64,000 bases of DNA from Apostichopus japonicus (lineage: Eukaryota > Echinodermata > Holothuroidea > Aspidochirotida > Stichopodidae), in the NCBI RefSeq assembly GCF_037975245.1, contig NC_092561.1, positions 19,021,008-19,085,007 of the forward strand, in the 5' to 3' direction. The notes below the pieces were generated by a model. That model had not been told where the DNA came from, ran no database searches, and saw only the letters and a program-made list of their open reading frames with translations. The position numbers and the translations under genes were made by a program. Below, piece by piece: positions 13,007 through 23,844 of this stretch; within the stretch, counting starts at the first letter, position 1, and the number at the start of each line of letters is the position of its first letter.

Positions 13007-13450
13007 CAGCGTTACCAGCGACAGTTGACGAAAAAACGCTAGATTTGCGAAAATAAAACCCTAGAAAACGCTAAATGGTAGTTTCCCTAACTTTCGTGTT
13101 GTTTCGAGTCAATTTAGCACAGATTCGTAGGATGAATGGTCACCGATCACAAAATAGAATTTGAATAGTTGATATGAGTGATAGTCTGACCCAGATAATT
13201 TGAAAAAAATATGGAAATTTTTGGTAGGAAATTCCGAAGATTGGGCAAAAATACTCAAAATAAATTTGGATGGGTCTCCAAGTAAGAATTTTGTCTAAAA
13301 AATCTGAAAAATGGTCTATTTTTGGTAAATTTAACTAGTTTTAGGCAAAATACGGTAGAATAACCAAAATTAGAAAAAACGTGCGCTAGAAACCCAGAAA
13401 TGACTAAAAACGCTAGATCTAGTGTAAAAACGCTAACTCTGGTAACACTG
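13007..13450. mobile_element. Short inverted-repeat element (MITE), copy 1, perfect 8-bp TSD
   Basis: The left end CAGCGTTACCAGCGACA pairs with the reverse complement of the right end, CAGTGTTACCAGAGTTAG. The octamer GTTGTAAT flanks it on both sides (12999-13006 and 13451-13458). Inside both ends is the subterminal motif AAACGCTAGAT. Length is 444 bp with no coding capacity. The 8-bp duplication and CAG.GTTACC end fit a hAT-mobilised MITE. The sister copy lies about 90 bp downstream. Confidence 0.88.
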
Positions 13451-13541
13451 GTTGTAATGGGTTGCGGCACAGCTGATCTGTCAATCACTAAAAACTAGTA
13501 CAGGGTGGCCAAAGGTCATTTACGGTTAGCATAATAATAAT

Positions 13542-14052
13542 CAGGGTTACCAGCGACAAGTAACAATAAAACGTTAGATTTGCCAAAATAAAACCCCAGA
13601 AAACGCTAGATAATCAGTTTCACTCACTTGTTATGTTTTGTTTTCAATAATTCGTTGACTGCTCGTTGAACTGATTCATATCTATCATAGGCAGTCTAGT
13701 GATTATTTTAACAAGTTAAAACGGTTAATAACAATCAGGAAATAATACAAGAAAATTAACTGTGGATTTTACAAAAATGCTGATTCAGTCCTAATGAAAA
13801 ATCCAAGTATGAAAAACCCATTAATATTAAAACAGTTCACGCGGTATTATAGTGTAAAAGCCACGGAAGCCTATAAATATATTTTATTGGGTTGCCAAGT
13901 GGTAATTTGGTCTCAAAGTTTCAGAAAACAAAGTAATTATTTTGTGAATTACCGATTTGGTGCGGTTTTTGATAAAACGTATGCTGGAATACTAGAAAGG
14001 TGAAAAAATACGCTAGATCTATTGTGTGAAAAGGCTAACGCTGGTAACTTTT
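13542..14052. mobile_element. Short inverted-repeat element (MITE), copy 2 of the same family
   Basis: It starts CAGGGTTACCAGCGACAAG and ends CGCTGGTAACTTTT, with the same internal motifs as copy 1 (AAACG.TAGATTTGC, AAAATAAAACCCC.GAAAACGCTA and a right-hand ACGCTAGATCTA). The flanks ATAATAAT (13534-13541) and ATAATAGT (14053-14060) agree at 7 of 8 bases, an aged duplication. The last four bases of the right end have diverged from the expected CCTG, so the exact border is uncertain by a few bases. Confidence 0.75.
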
Positions 14053-14060
14053 ATAATAGT

Positions 14061-16978
14061 ACTGTAGTAGACTTGTTTAGTTGTACTGTGTAAAAATATG
14101 CACTATGCGGAGTTCTCATCAGTATTACTTGTCAAACACACATGCATGCCTATAGTCTTATTTGTGTTAGGTTAGCCTTTCTGTAGAAGTATTCATTTGT
14201 GGTTTACATGGATACATTTGGAAAATTTCGCTTTCACTTGTTTGTAAACAGTAGCACGGTGGGATATGGGGGCAGGGGCATGGAGATCTGCCCCACATCG
14301 ATGCTAACCCCAGCTCCCAACGACTTTGCTGATCCTATATAAACAACGGTCGACCTGACCACCCCCCCCCCCAACCAAAAAAAATAGCTGCATGCTTGTA
14401 CGATATATTATGGTATATTTTTTCAGCCAGCTTGTGATCATAACATTAAAATCACTTGCTATAAAGAATATCATTATATCCCCACCCCCCCCCCCGCCTC
14501 ACCCATACACAAACACATACACATTTCTGTTGCGACAAGTCCATTACAATATAGTCCTAGCCTACGGCGCTCAACCCTCCGATTTTCTACAGCCATAGCT
14601 ATTTTCACTTAATTAATCGCACTAACATTGACAATACATTTAAAGCCTCCTAATGTGGCAAAATACATCAAACTTCCATGATAATTTTGGAAAACAGTAA
14701 AATGCTTGTGTCTAATTGATAGGGTTATTTCAATTTTGTTTGGAATATAATTATACAAATTTACCAATTTACTCTGTGCATTGTGATCAACTCCTAGCTG
14801 AATCATGTTACAATATAAAGGAAAATACCTAGTCTCCAACAAAAGAGGGAAAAAACACATTTTAGCAACAAGATGGAATAGAGGGCGTACTTTTTGCGAC
14901 GTGGAAAACACACATATCTCTGGATCTAAAGGTGTTACAAAATCCTCCTTTACATATGTCATTTTCATTAACACAATTAAAAAGATGGGTAAAATTCAAG
15001 GTCATATGTATCAATTTGAGAAAAATATCATGTATACATTTTACAACCAAAATTGTTTATTCGCCGACTCTAGGCATATACTCTCATTTAGGATTTGTTC
15101 ACATTCAGCACTTCTTATTGATTAAAATTTTCGGAAATAAGATTGGAAACTGATATGCAGAAGTTATACACAAAATCTATCACATTTAGGGTTGAGGATC
15201 TCGCCACCACCTATAGTTAGTGATGTATTGAATTCGTATAGATTATGCCCGCACGTCATTGGGGTTTAAATTTTGTAATTTTTGTGAAATAATATGTGAT
15301 ACGGAAAAACAGATGTACTTCGGGTTCTTCATCCATCATTACTGTCCAATTTCATGTAGTACAGGGGGGGGGGGGGACATCACTTACTTATGGAGGCACA
15401 ATGTGTATTGTTAAATGCCGTCCTGTGGGAGGGGTGATAGGGGAAAGTTCTCCCTTCCACTTTGTGAATTTTGGATCAATTTTAAGGGTCCTCAGATGCA
15501 ATCTGGTGCTATATTTAGCAACTTGAAGTAATTCTCGGGCTTGCATCTGTCCAATATTGATGTTTTTAATTTATTTAGGCAAATAAAGTTTTTTGTCTGA
15601 GTATTTTTTTTAACACTACAACCGCATCTGAAGGGGAAGGGCACCTGGGGGCACGATTTTTTTCAGGCCCCAGCCCCCCCCCCCCTTGGCGACGCCACTG
15701 ATGGGTACGTCAATGGTACTTAATGGTAACGGGTTTCTTACTATCATAGGAGGCACCCCATACTATAGCCCATCTATCAACACGGGAAAAAGACATTACG
15801 ATTAACATATTTACATAGACAAAATATGTACTGCACGCAGCCGCGTACACTACACATATACATATTGGTTAACATGCATGTGTGACAGTAACTTTATTGT
15901 GCCCACGCTTAGGCATTGTGCCCACGCTTGAGAAAGTATGACTGAAATATAGTAGTCTTCACAGAAACTGCTTGAAAATTAAGCGATTCAGAAGGCATTA
16001 AAACCCAATACAAACGAGTAGACCCTTTAGGAACTGCACTATTTAAGAAGCCTATATATTACAAACTTTCTTGAATCCTCTTTCCGACCCCCCCCCCCCC
16101 CGCCTCTTTATTTTTCAAAGGTGTTGCATACGGGGAAGTTTTGGTCTCCAGTTAGGTTCAAACCTTGTTATATGCAACTACAATAGGTTATTTCGAAGGC
16201 TTAAAGTTATGATGTATTGGCCCCATATATGCTCCATATTAAAATATGGTCACCTTTGGGTAAAATTCTTAAACCGTTTGATTACCATCTAGGAGGAATT
16301 TTACCTCACTGGGAAATTCAGTCATCTAGGTGCCTATGACATACCGATCTTGAGAGACATTTACATATTGGTATACGTTGTCGTATGTATCCGTGTCGGT
16401 TTCTTGAAAAATATACGAACTCAGAAGTTCAATGGTAATGCAGGACACTGCGAGTTTCGCCCGTGTATTATTCGACGTGCCGTGTGTATACGTACACTCA
16501 GGGACGTCGCTAGAGGGGTGGGGGTGTCTCACACCCCACCCCTAATCTTTGTAAAACTGATGATAGTTGGAAAATTTGAGTGCGACAGTCCGAATTTCCG
16601 ACTGTCTCACTCTAATTTTTCCGACTGTCGCACTCTAATTTCATATATTCTTGTAATTTGTGAGTGACCTACAATTTTTGGTCAAAATTGACCTTTAATC
16701 AGTCATATTTACCACGTTTTCCTTGTCAAATTTAGAAATTGCATCTCGCGATCTTTATACTCCACCATACAAAACTTCGTGTGATTTTGAATACTGTAAA
16801 AAAAACGCCTAATAAAACTACTGTACAACGTATACGATAAAAACGCTCAATGCTTATCTACGGAAGCTTTAAAGTGCCATCAACATGAGAAAAACTTTGC
16901 CCCATAGGGTGAAATTTTTCAGTAAATTGTTTAGATAACAAGATAAAATCTTACAAAAAAAAAAAAAAAAATTGGATT
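14061..16978. other. Intergenic with transposon scraps
   Basis: No gene is recognised. Fragments of G/C-run elements are present. At 15484-15525 the text CCTCAGATGCAATCTGGTGC matches the interior of the GGCGTAGGAA family found at 19353, 21876 and 50441. At about 15640-15702 there is an end-like GGCGACGCCACTG after a C run. At 16499-16520 CAGGGACGTCGCTAGAGGGG looks like a hAT-type end. A 19-bp duplication (TTGTGCCCACGCTT) lies at 15897-15931. A 121-codon minus ORF (14609-14974) shows no motif and I do not accept it as a gene. Confidence 0.45.
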
Positions 16979-17345
16979 GCTTAGTTGCTTTAACTGAGCA
17001 ATTGAACAATTTTCTACAAAATGTTTAATTGACAACTTATCATATCTCGTGAATTGGACATTTTGCTGCAAAATGTTCAGTTGTTCACTTCATTCCATCT
17101 GAGCAATTGAAAAATTTTCTGCAAAATGTTTAATTGACAACATATCTTATCTCGTCAATTGGACATTTTTTGGCAAAATGTTCAATTGTTCACTTCATTC
17201 CAATGGAGCAATTGAAAAATTTCTGCAAAATGTTTAATTGATAACTTATCGTATCAGTCGTCAACTCAACATTTTTCTGCAAAATGTTTAAGTATTCATT
17301 TCATTCCCAATGCTCAGTTGGAATGAAGTGAACAATTAAACAAAA
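16979..17345. repeat. Tandem repeat, about 105-bp unit, roughly 3.5 copies
   Basis: Units beginning GAGCAATTGAA recur at about 16997, 17101 and 17204. Each holds TTTTCTGCAAAATGTTTAATTG, a CTTATC..ATCTCGT segment, TGGACATTTT, and TTCACTTCATTCC. Copies are imperfect (several substitutions each), so this is an older local array. Each unit is itself built of two diverged halves sharing GCAAAATGTT.AATTG. Confidence 0.85.
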
Positions 17346-18180
17346 AAATCATGTGAGTGATAAATAGCCCCCCCCCCCCCCCCAAGAAAATAATATTAAG
17401 CGCGCTAGGAAAAAGCACTGTATTTTGGGGTAATTCACTATGTCGTCGAATATAATTTGTTGAAAAAAGGTTTTCCCCATTGTCACATTAACATAGCTTT
17501 TGTAGTTAGTAGTCTATGTAGCCTATCAAGCAGATAACTCAACTCAGTTGCTTACCCGCTTTACCAGAGTGAATAATAAGTTTGTGAAGTGAGGGCCAGT
17601 GCTACAAATGTACCGCAAAAAATTCGGAACAAAATTGCAGTCGCGAAAGATGGGATGTCTGACTAACACTGACCGTATCGTTCACGAGTAGTGCGGGTGG
17701 GGGTACAAGGCAGCAGTCGGAATTTTCTGGCTCCAAAACCCATCAAGTTGGAATTTCAGCCACTGCATTCCCCCCCCCCCCCCAACTTCAGGCTCGCTAC
17801 TGAACGTAAACGTAAAGAAATCGATTGGATCTTTCGTATTAAGTCACCGGCCTCGACAAAGACTTGGGACCCCTTAAGTGCCTTAACAACTATCAGTTCT
17901 ACAAACATGTTATCCGTTCTTTGCTCATTCATCCGCTTCCTGTATAGTCATGGTTTATTTGGTTTTAATTCCATCAATGCAACTTACACTTATCTAGCGT
18001 CATACTTTCATTGTGTTAGTATATTTTCATTTCATTTTCATTCGACTGCCAAGTATTGCTAACGAAGGCCCCAAGGTGACCGAAATTCTAATATATTTTC
18101 TAAAACTTTACTCCTTATTTTTCAATTATGAGTCATATCTTATTTCTCTGGTTTTCTATAATACTAATAATAATAATAAT

Positions 18181-18186
<6 letters not shown>
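17346..18186. other. Intergenic, no gene recognised
   Basis: C runs at 17369-17384 and 17771-17783 suggest transposon scraps. A 123-codon ORF crossing 17691-18062 has no motif and spans a C run, so I do not call it. Confidence 0.45.
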
Positions 18187-18221
<35 letters not shown>

Positions 18222-18268
18222 AGTATATATATATATGTATATATAAATATATATTTATGTATATATAT

Positions 18269-18332
<64 letters not shown>
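18187..18332. repeat. (TA)n microsatellite
   Basis: Nearly pure TA dinucleotide tract with scattered interruptions, preceded by (AAT)n from about 18167. ORFs reading Tyr-Ile repeats across it are spurious. Confidence 0.97.
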
Positions 18333-18334
<2 letters not shown>

Positions 18335-19344
18335 GCAGCCTTATTTTCAATGAAATGCATCATATATTATTAATGCAGCTTATTTGTTATTCCCACCCAT
18401 CCATACCTATACACGTACATGCATTGCATACATACATACACTCACGCATGCACACATGCATACACCATGGAGGGAAAACTGTTTTTACCTCCATGGAGGT
18501 TAAACTGTTTTTTACCTCCATTTTACCTGTTTTTTTTTACCTGTTTTTGACCTCCATGCATACACATACTGGTAGGTATATAAATGATCCTATTCGCCAA
18601 ACACACTGTTTTCTTTATTTACAACTATAGTTCTAATTAAAGGCTAAGGCCATGGCATGTCGTCAACTTAAAAAACGTTAACCTTCATTTCCTGTGTGAG
18701 AGAACGCAACGTGATAGGAATGATTACGTAATATCATCTTTCATCGGCCCTCTCGATGTTGACCGCAAACGTGGAGATGTTCAACCAGACTTTGTTGTCT
18801 TTTTTCTACCACAAACATCCGCACTATTATTTGATATCGTAAATTTTCACTGTCGTAGTTGCATACACATACGTATACGTTTGTTAGACCAGGGAGTTGT
18901 TCAGACCACCAACGTATTTATACCCTGACAAGGTTAGACTGCTCATGTACGGATGCACCAAACGCAAAATCGTAGAGCCGAAGTTGCGAAAAAGTTCGAA
19001 ACGCCTAAATAATAATTTTATAAAACGACGAGACCAAGAAATTGGTGTGTGGCAGAGGAAGACTCAAGATTTTTCTTTTTTCGGACTTGTCCGAAGTCTA
19101 CTTTTGGAACCAAAGAGCCCTTGTCAACAATTACATGAAGATTCGAAATATACCGCCGATCCCAAACAGCATTAAGGTGAGGAAAATTTTTGGACTTATT
19201 TCCGTATAATGAAATATATTTTGTGTTAAGAATAACCAAGTGGAGTTTTTGGTTCTTGCATGTATATGGGTATGCTTTTAAAATAAATTGAAAGTGCATA
19301 GCCAATCGCCCCAAATCATAGCACGCTAAAATTGCTAGGCGTTT
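18335..19344. other. Intergenic, no gene recognised
   Basis: Contains the CATGGAGGT-AAA-ACTGTTTTT-ACCTCCATG series at about 18466-18556 (three alternating arms that could fold in more than one way). A 92-codon ORF at 18897-19175 has no motif. Confidence 0.45.
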
Positions 19345-19352
19345 TCAAAAAG

Positions 19353-19726
19353 CAGTGGCGTAGGAAGGTACTTTTGAGTGGGGGGGGGGCTGAAGACTGA
19401 TGGCCGGCCTGGGGTAGGGGTCTAAGGAGAGGGGGTGTCCCCCTCCCCTTTGGAATTTTTTGCATTTCCAGGTAGCCTCAGATGCAATTTGGTGCAATAT
19501 AGCACACTTCAACACCTACTCCATTTTGTAAACTTAATTTTGTATTTTCACCAGGCCTTAGATGCAATTTGGTGCTCCAAATGAGATTTTTTTCTCATTT
19601 GGAAATGAAAAAGGGGTTTTCTGACTTGCGAAGCGGGGGGGGGGCGGAATGATACTTCCGCCCCTCCACATTTTTCACTGGGGGAGCTGGGCCCCCCCCC
19701 CCAGCCCCACGGTTCCTACGCCCTTG
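19353..19726 (+). mobile_element. GGCGTAGGAA-family MITE, copy 1
   Basis: Left end CAGTGGCGTAGGAAGG; the reverse complement of the right end is CAAGGGCGTAGGAACC. Next to each end are G or C runs, and the interior carries GCCTCAGATGCAATTTGGTG and CAAATGAGATTTTTTTCTCA. No coding capacity. Copies at 21876-22240 and, inverted, at 50441-50796 are close relatives. Confidence 0.88.
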
Positions 19727-19731
19727 CGGAA

Positions 19732-20227
19732 ATGAACAAGCGCTTCTCCACAGAAAACTGCCAGATCATGAGAGGGATCCAATCACTGAATCCAGAGAGT
19801 ATATAAGGATTTCCTCTCGATGGAAAGCGTCGAACAGTTTGGCCAAGTTTTCGATGCGAGCATGGAAGACCTCAAACACGAGGTTCCGCAAGCACAGAGA
19901 CTCCTCCAGCGCTAGTTCGCTAACACGGGAGAGACGCCACCACCCAACCTTCTGTCGCTGACATCGTTTCTGGAGCCATATAATGATGTCTTTGCAGAGC
20001 TGTTACGCCTTTGTAAAATTGCCATTGCGATTCCGGTATTGAGTGCTGGATGCGAGCGCAGCTTCTCAACATTGAAGCTCGTCAAAACCTATCTGCGGAA
20101 CACAATGTCAGACACTCGCCTTAGTGATCTCGGAGTTTTACATATCGAAAGGGAACTGTCCGAGGGGATCAATTTGGAAGAATTCGTCGCAGACAGTCAT
20201 CAGAATAGGCGAATTAACCTTCGCTAA
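19732..20227 (+). pseudogene. hAT transposase C-terminal pseudogene (dimerisation region)
   Basis: The reading starts MNKRFSTENCQIMRGIQSLN in frame 1. It then shifts frame near 19800 and continues YKDFLSMESVEQFGQVFDAS to a stop at 19913-19915, then FANTGETPPPNLLSLTSFLE. It ends with the hAT family dimerisation motif, IPVLSAGCERSFSTLKLVKT, then YLRNTMSDTRLSDLGVLHIE. The string S.GCERSFS.LK..KTYLRN.M...RLS.L..L.IE is diagnostic of the DUF4371/ZMYM1-like branch of hAT transposases. The N-terminal zinc finger and the DDE core are absent; the ORF begins only 6 bp after copy 1 of the flanking MITE. One frameshift and one stop make it inactive. Confidence 0.88.
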
Positions 20228-21754
20228 ACTGTTTGAGTGAGCCCTAGACAGTGCAAAAGAAGGGCCCGAAGGGGGAATGATAACATCTTTTGTTGATTGG
20301 GGAGGGGGGGGGGGGTGGTTACACTCCCAGGCCAGTCAGATATCATGCTGATCATCTTTGAATACTGACAGAAAGAGCATATAGTCTATTCAGATTTTTA
20401 AAGAGAACTATCGATGACTTTTTCAGTGATCTGTTTTATCGTTAATAATACCTATGTGGAAATAACATAAAACGTCAGCTAACTAGAGTGACCATCTGTG
20501 CCCTACATTGCTGACACAATACCCGATTTGCCACAGTTTGTCATGCAAACTGTTTGGTATGTCTTTTGTACTAGCTTAGTCTGCCCCACCAATCAGACCC
20601 TTCGCCCCCTCCCTTTGCCCCCCCCCAGATGAAAAAGTCTGGCTACGCCACTGAAGCACGCACAGCGTAAGTAAATTAATGATTATGTTAATTCATGAAA
20701 ATGCGATAAATCTTTCAATAGTGCAATCGTTAACTTGTCTGTGCTTGTTGATTAGTCACTATGGCTTATATACATTCTCGTTAAAGTTTGAAATGCAATG
20801 CAGATACGGTCATAAGCAATGTATTTCATATATTTTCCGAACACATTTGACAGTTCATGAAATGTCATTAAAAGTTGCACATCGTGCAATTTTTAAACAT
20901 TGTTATAGTTTTATAAACCTTTTTACACTTTCCTTATTTATCCAAGTGAACCAAAAACGGATACTGGCTATTAAATTTATTTATATTATATTAATATCAT
21001 TATAATTGCTTTTATGAAGAACACTGATTTGTGTACCATTCCGCTTTGAGGAAATACAGACAATTTTCAGATACATTTCTTTAGAGCAATCATTTGCATG
21101 TTTATGTGTTTATGTTAGAAAGCAAGGCACATCCTGTTGTGAATTCATCTCATAGTTTACCTTTCTTGAATTGTCAAATATTTGGCTGCATTCCTTGTAA
21201 GCCGGATACAACTTTGCAATTCTCACATATCTATTTATTATTACATATCAAATATAAGGAAGTATTACTCATTTCCGTGACGTGATTCAATTCGCAATCC
21301 CGTTGCTAGAAGCTAATGTTATTTTACTCAGTCGCAGAACGGTCCAACATACCAAAGCATAAAGTTACCTCAAACAAAGTAATTCATTTTGTGCGTTCAT
21401 ACTGCGAAATCCTGTATTTGAATGTTTGTCAACAAAAGGTCACTCATAGATTTAGACATTTTTTTTAACAACAATAATATTTAATTTTTCAACAAATGGA
21501 GTCTTTTTTACAATAAGGGTGCACTTTTGAGGGTAACGTTCTCCTTGTGCACCCCCTCCCCTCCTCGCTTCTACCGCCTCTGTATGTGTCTTAACAAAAC
21601 CGGTGGGTGTGTTAAGAACAACTCCTAGATCATATATAGAATGCCAAATCAAAGGTGCACAGTCAATCGCTCAAATGGAGTAATAACATGTTCGAGGTCG
21701 CTTTACGTTTGCATTACAGATATAAATAATTTGCTTTCTCTTTCTTTGTTGCAG
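20228..21754. other. Cargo interior without recognised gene
   Basis: G run at 20301-20315 and an end-like GGCTACGCCACTGAAG at 20640-20656 suggest a further truncated MITE. ORFs at 20679-21005 and 21094-21285 have no motif. Confidence 0.45.
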
Positions 21755-21826
21755 GCGATTGGACCACAACCAACTCCAGTCACTTTCTTCCAACATCTTC
21801 GAAAACTTAACAAACTTGAAATACTT
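21755..21826 (+). CDS. Candidate 72-bp leucine-rich-repeat exon
   Basis: A 72-base open segment lies between a strong acceptor (pyrimidine tract, TTGTTGCAG) and a strong donor (GTAAGTAC). It encodes AIGPQPTPVTFFQHLRKLNK followed by LEIL, 24 residues. The F..L.KLNKLEIL pattern and a 24-residue length match one leucine-rich repeat; 72-bp one-repeat exons are typical of LRR receptors such as the LGR family (known of the family). No neighbouring LRR exon was found within the window, and it lies inside the putative composite transposon, 49 bp before copy 2 of the MITE. It may be a captured exon fragment, or part of a larger gene interrupted by the insertions. Confidence 0.45.
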
Positions 21827-21875
21827 GTAAGTACATTTCATCAGCATAATATGTAGTTGATGTTACCATAGCTCT

Positions 21876-22240
21876 CAGTGGCGTAGGAAGGTACTTTTGA
21901 GTGGGGGGGGGGGCTGAAGACTGATGGCCGGCCTGGGGGAGGGGTCTAAGGGGAGGGGGTGTCCCCCTCCCCTTTGGATTTTTTTTGCATTTCCAGGTGG
22001 CCTCAGATGCAATTTGGTGCAATATAGCACACTTCAACTCCCACTCCTTTTTGTAAAGAATTTTGCATTTTCACCTGGCCTTAAATGCAATTTGGTGCTC
22101 CAAATGAGATTTTTTTCTCATTTGGAAATGAAAAAGGGGTTTTCTGACTTGCGGAGCGGGGGGCGGAATGATACTTCCGCCCCCCATATTTTTCACTGGG
22201 GGGGCTGGCGCCCCCAGCCCCCCCGGTTCCTACGCCCTTG
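21876..22240 (+). mobile_element. GGCGTAGGAA-family MITE, copy 2
   Basis: Same ends as copy 1 (CAGTGGCGTAGGAAGG ... GGTTCCTACGCCCTTG) and nearly identical interior. The main differences are lengths of G/C runs and a few substitutions. The right flank TCAAAAAG equals the left flank of copy 1. Confidence 0.9.
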
Positions 22241-22248
22241 TCAAAAAG

Positions 22249-23168
22249 TACTTTCCTGGAAGCATTCACTCTCCATTTGTTCTCAAATATTCTAAATGAA
22301 CACCCAAAGCCATTCTTACCAAGGAAGTGATACTTCCCATGTTCGTACACTACAGTACTTGCAAGTACAACTTTCTCAGACAAATTATTCCATAACCCTC
22401 TGAGAATAAAAAGGAGTTTTGACAAATATATGGTACTTATAACTTCTGTAGTTTAAGACATTGATCTCTGGTAATTCTGCTTGGCAAACCTGAAAACAAG
22501 GTCAGTGAAGGATAAAATGTCTAAACCATACCATTCTTGAAAACCCGAATCAAGTCACCGCGTAATTAACCGACCTATAACCTCCATTGTGGTGGGTTAA
22601 CTGTCAGAATGCACATTATCAGTGTTTTTATCTTCATGCAGAACTGACATCAACAGTGAATACTATTGTTCTCTGACTCGAGTCAAAGGACGCTTGAACC
22701 GCAGTGTGCTAATGTAACTGCCAAGCGTAACTTATTTGTGATTGCAGGTGTCCAACCGCAGTGTAGACAAGCATTTAACGTTATACATTGAATTCGAACT
22801 TCTTCATGATCTGTCGTCATATTTTGTGTATTACTATTTTTAAGTTGTTCATGCAAACACATAATGAACACCCTATACATTGCTCTAGACTGACTTTCAA
22901 GAAAAAACCGTCGGTGTCATGTAGTGTGGCTTGTCTACAACCCAAACTCATTAGAAAAGATATTTCAATCAATTCTGACTTGATTGTGAGTGAAAAAATG
23001 CTACTTGAAGCAAGTGCAATAACAAGCAACGCTGACAGCCATTTAACAAGTCAACGAGTGACACTCCTGACGGTTTCTACTACTACAATCTGTTTCTGTG
23101 ATATTTTCCGACGAAAAAGAAAACGGCGACCACAGTCGCGTAGTAACATACAAGTGCTACCTCCTTAA
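22249..23168. other. Intergenic, no gene recognised
   Basis: The 126-codon ORF at 22788-23168 has no family motif and ambiguous composition. No convincing splice-bounded exon was found. Confidence 0.4.
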
Positions 23169-23176
23169 GCTTATAT

Positions 23177-23836
23177 CAACGAGGTAAATGAATCTGGAGG
23201 ATTCATGTCAATTGGGTGCGCGCGTACCATGTATGGAGGGTCATGTGATGTGTTCCAGGGTGGTACTATACTGATATTTCTCTGTAGCAGTTCGAGAACA
23301 GTGTTAGTGACTTCGTGAAAGATTGGTCGGTTCGGACATGGGAACTAACGGCATAAGAAGGTACTGGTACTTCAGGCCTACGAAATAGTGCTAATGCTAA
23401 CGTTCAACCTTATTCTCTTGAATGAAGGCAGGCCTTCTACATAATAGATCTTACTTATTAATACAGCTCTTAGAGGCAAGCTTTGTCTCATATGGCCTAA
23501 CGTTATTACAACACGCTATAAGTGAATGAAATGTGGGGAAATGTTTAGTTCAGTGCAACCACGGAATTCTCCATGGAACAGAGCCTAATGCTGCTCGACG
23601 GGAATATAGCTATCACGTCAGGCTACAAGCACGGTTATTGCTAGGTAACGGGTGTCGTCTGCTGCTCTAAGCACGCAAACACATTTACGTACTAGTTGGG
23701 TGAAATCATCATGCGTAATAGGGAGAGTAGTATATTAGTACCACCCTGGAACACATCACATGACCCTCCATACATGGTACGCGCGTACGCGCGTATTTAC
23801 TGTGTGATAGTTTCTCCAGATTCATTTACCTCGTTG
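23177..23836. mobile_element. Inverted-repeat element (about 110-bp arms) with perfect 8-bp TSD
   Basis: Both ends begin CAACGAGGTAAATGAATC when read inwards. The arms agree again further in (GCGCGTACCATGTATGG, AGGGTCATGTGATGTG, TTCCAGGGTGGTACTA). The octamer GCTTATAT flanks both sides (23169-23176 and 23837-23844). Length is 660 bp with no coding capacity. The 8-bp duplication suggests hAT-type or related mobilisation; the ends are not a family I can name. Confidence 0.9.
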
Positions 23837-23844
23837 GCTTATAT

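Larger units (their letters stand above)
19353..22240 (+). mobile_element. Putative composite DNA transposon bounded by TCAAAAAG
   Basis: Two complete copies of one short element (19353-19726 and 21876-22240), in the same orientation, bracket 2.15 kb. The base octamer left of copy 1 (19345-19352) is TCAAAAAG and the octamer right of copy 2 (22241-22248) is also TCAAAAAG. The inner flanks (CGGAAATG and ATAGCTCT) match neither the outer flanks nor each other. That is what joint transposition of the outermost ends would leave. The cargo holds a hAT transposase pseudogene and a splice-bounded LRR-like exon. Alternatives are chance agreement of flanks, or recombination between element copies. Confidence 0.6.

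Noticed and set aside
14609-14974. 121-residue minus-strand gene
   Set aside because: No motif, no splice context, and competing ORFs of similar length on the other strand at the same place.
15296-15526. Short ORF starting MIRKNRCTSG
   Set aside because: Crosses a G run and a diverged fragment of the GGCGTAGGAA MITE family; no coding signal.
18128-18373. Tyr/Ile-repeat proteins on both strands
   Set aside because: Pure translation of a (TA)n tract.
22081-22425. 114-residue glycine-rich ORF (minus) and the 123-residue ORF on plus at 21924
   Set aside because: Both run through the G/C-run MITE at 21876-22240; equivalent ORFs appear in its other copies only by sequence identity.
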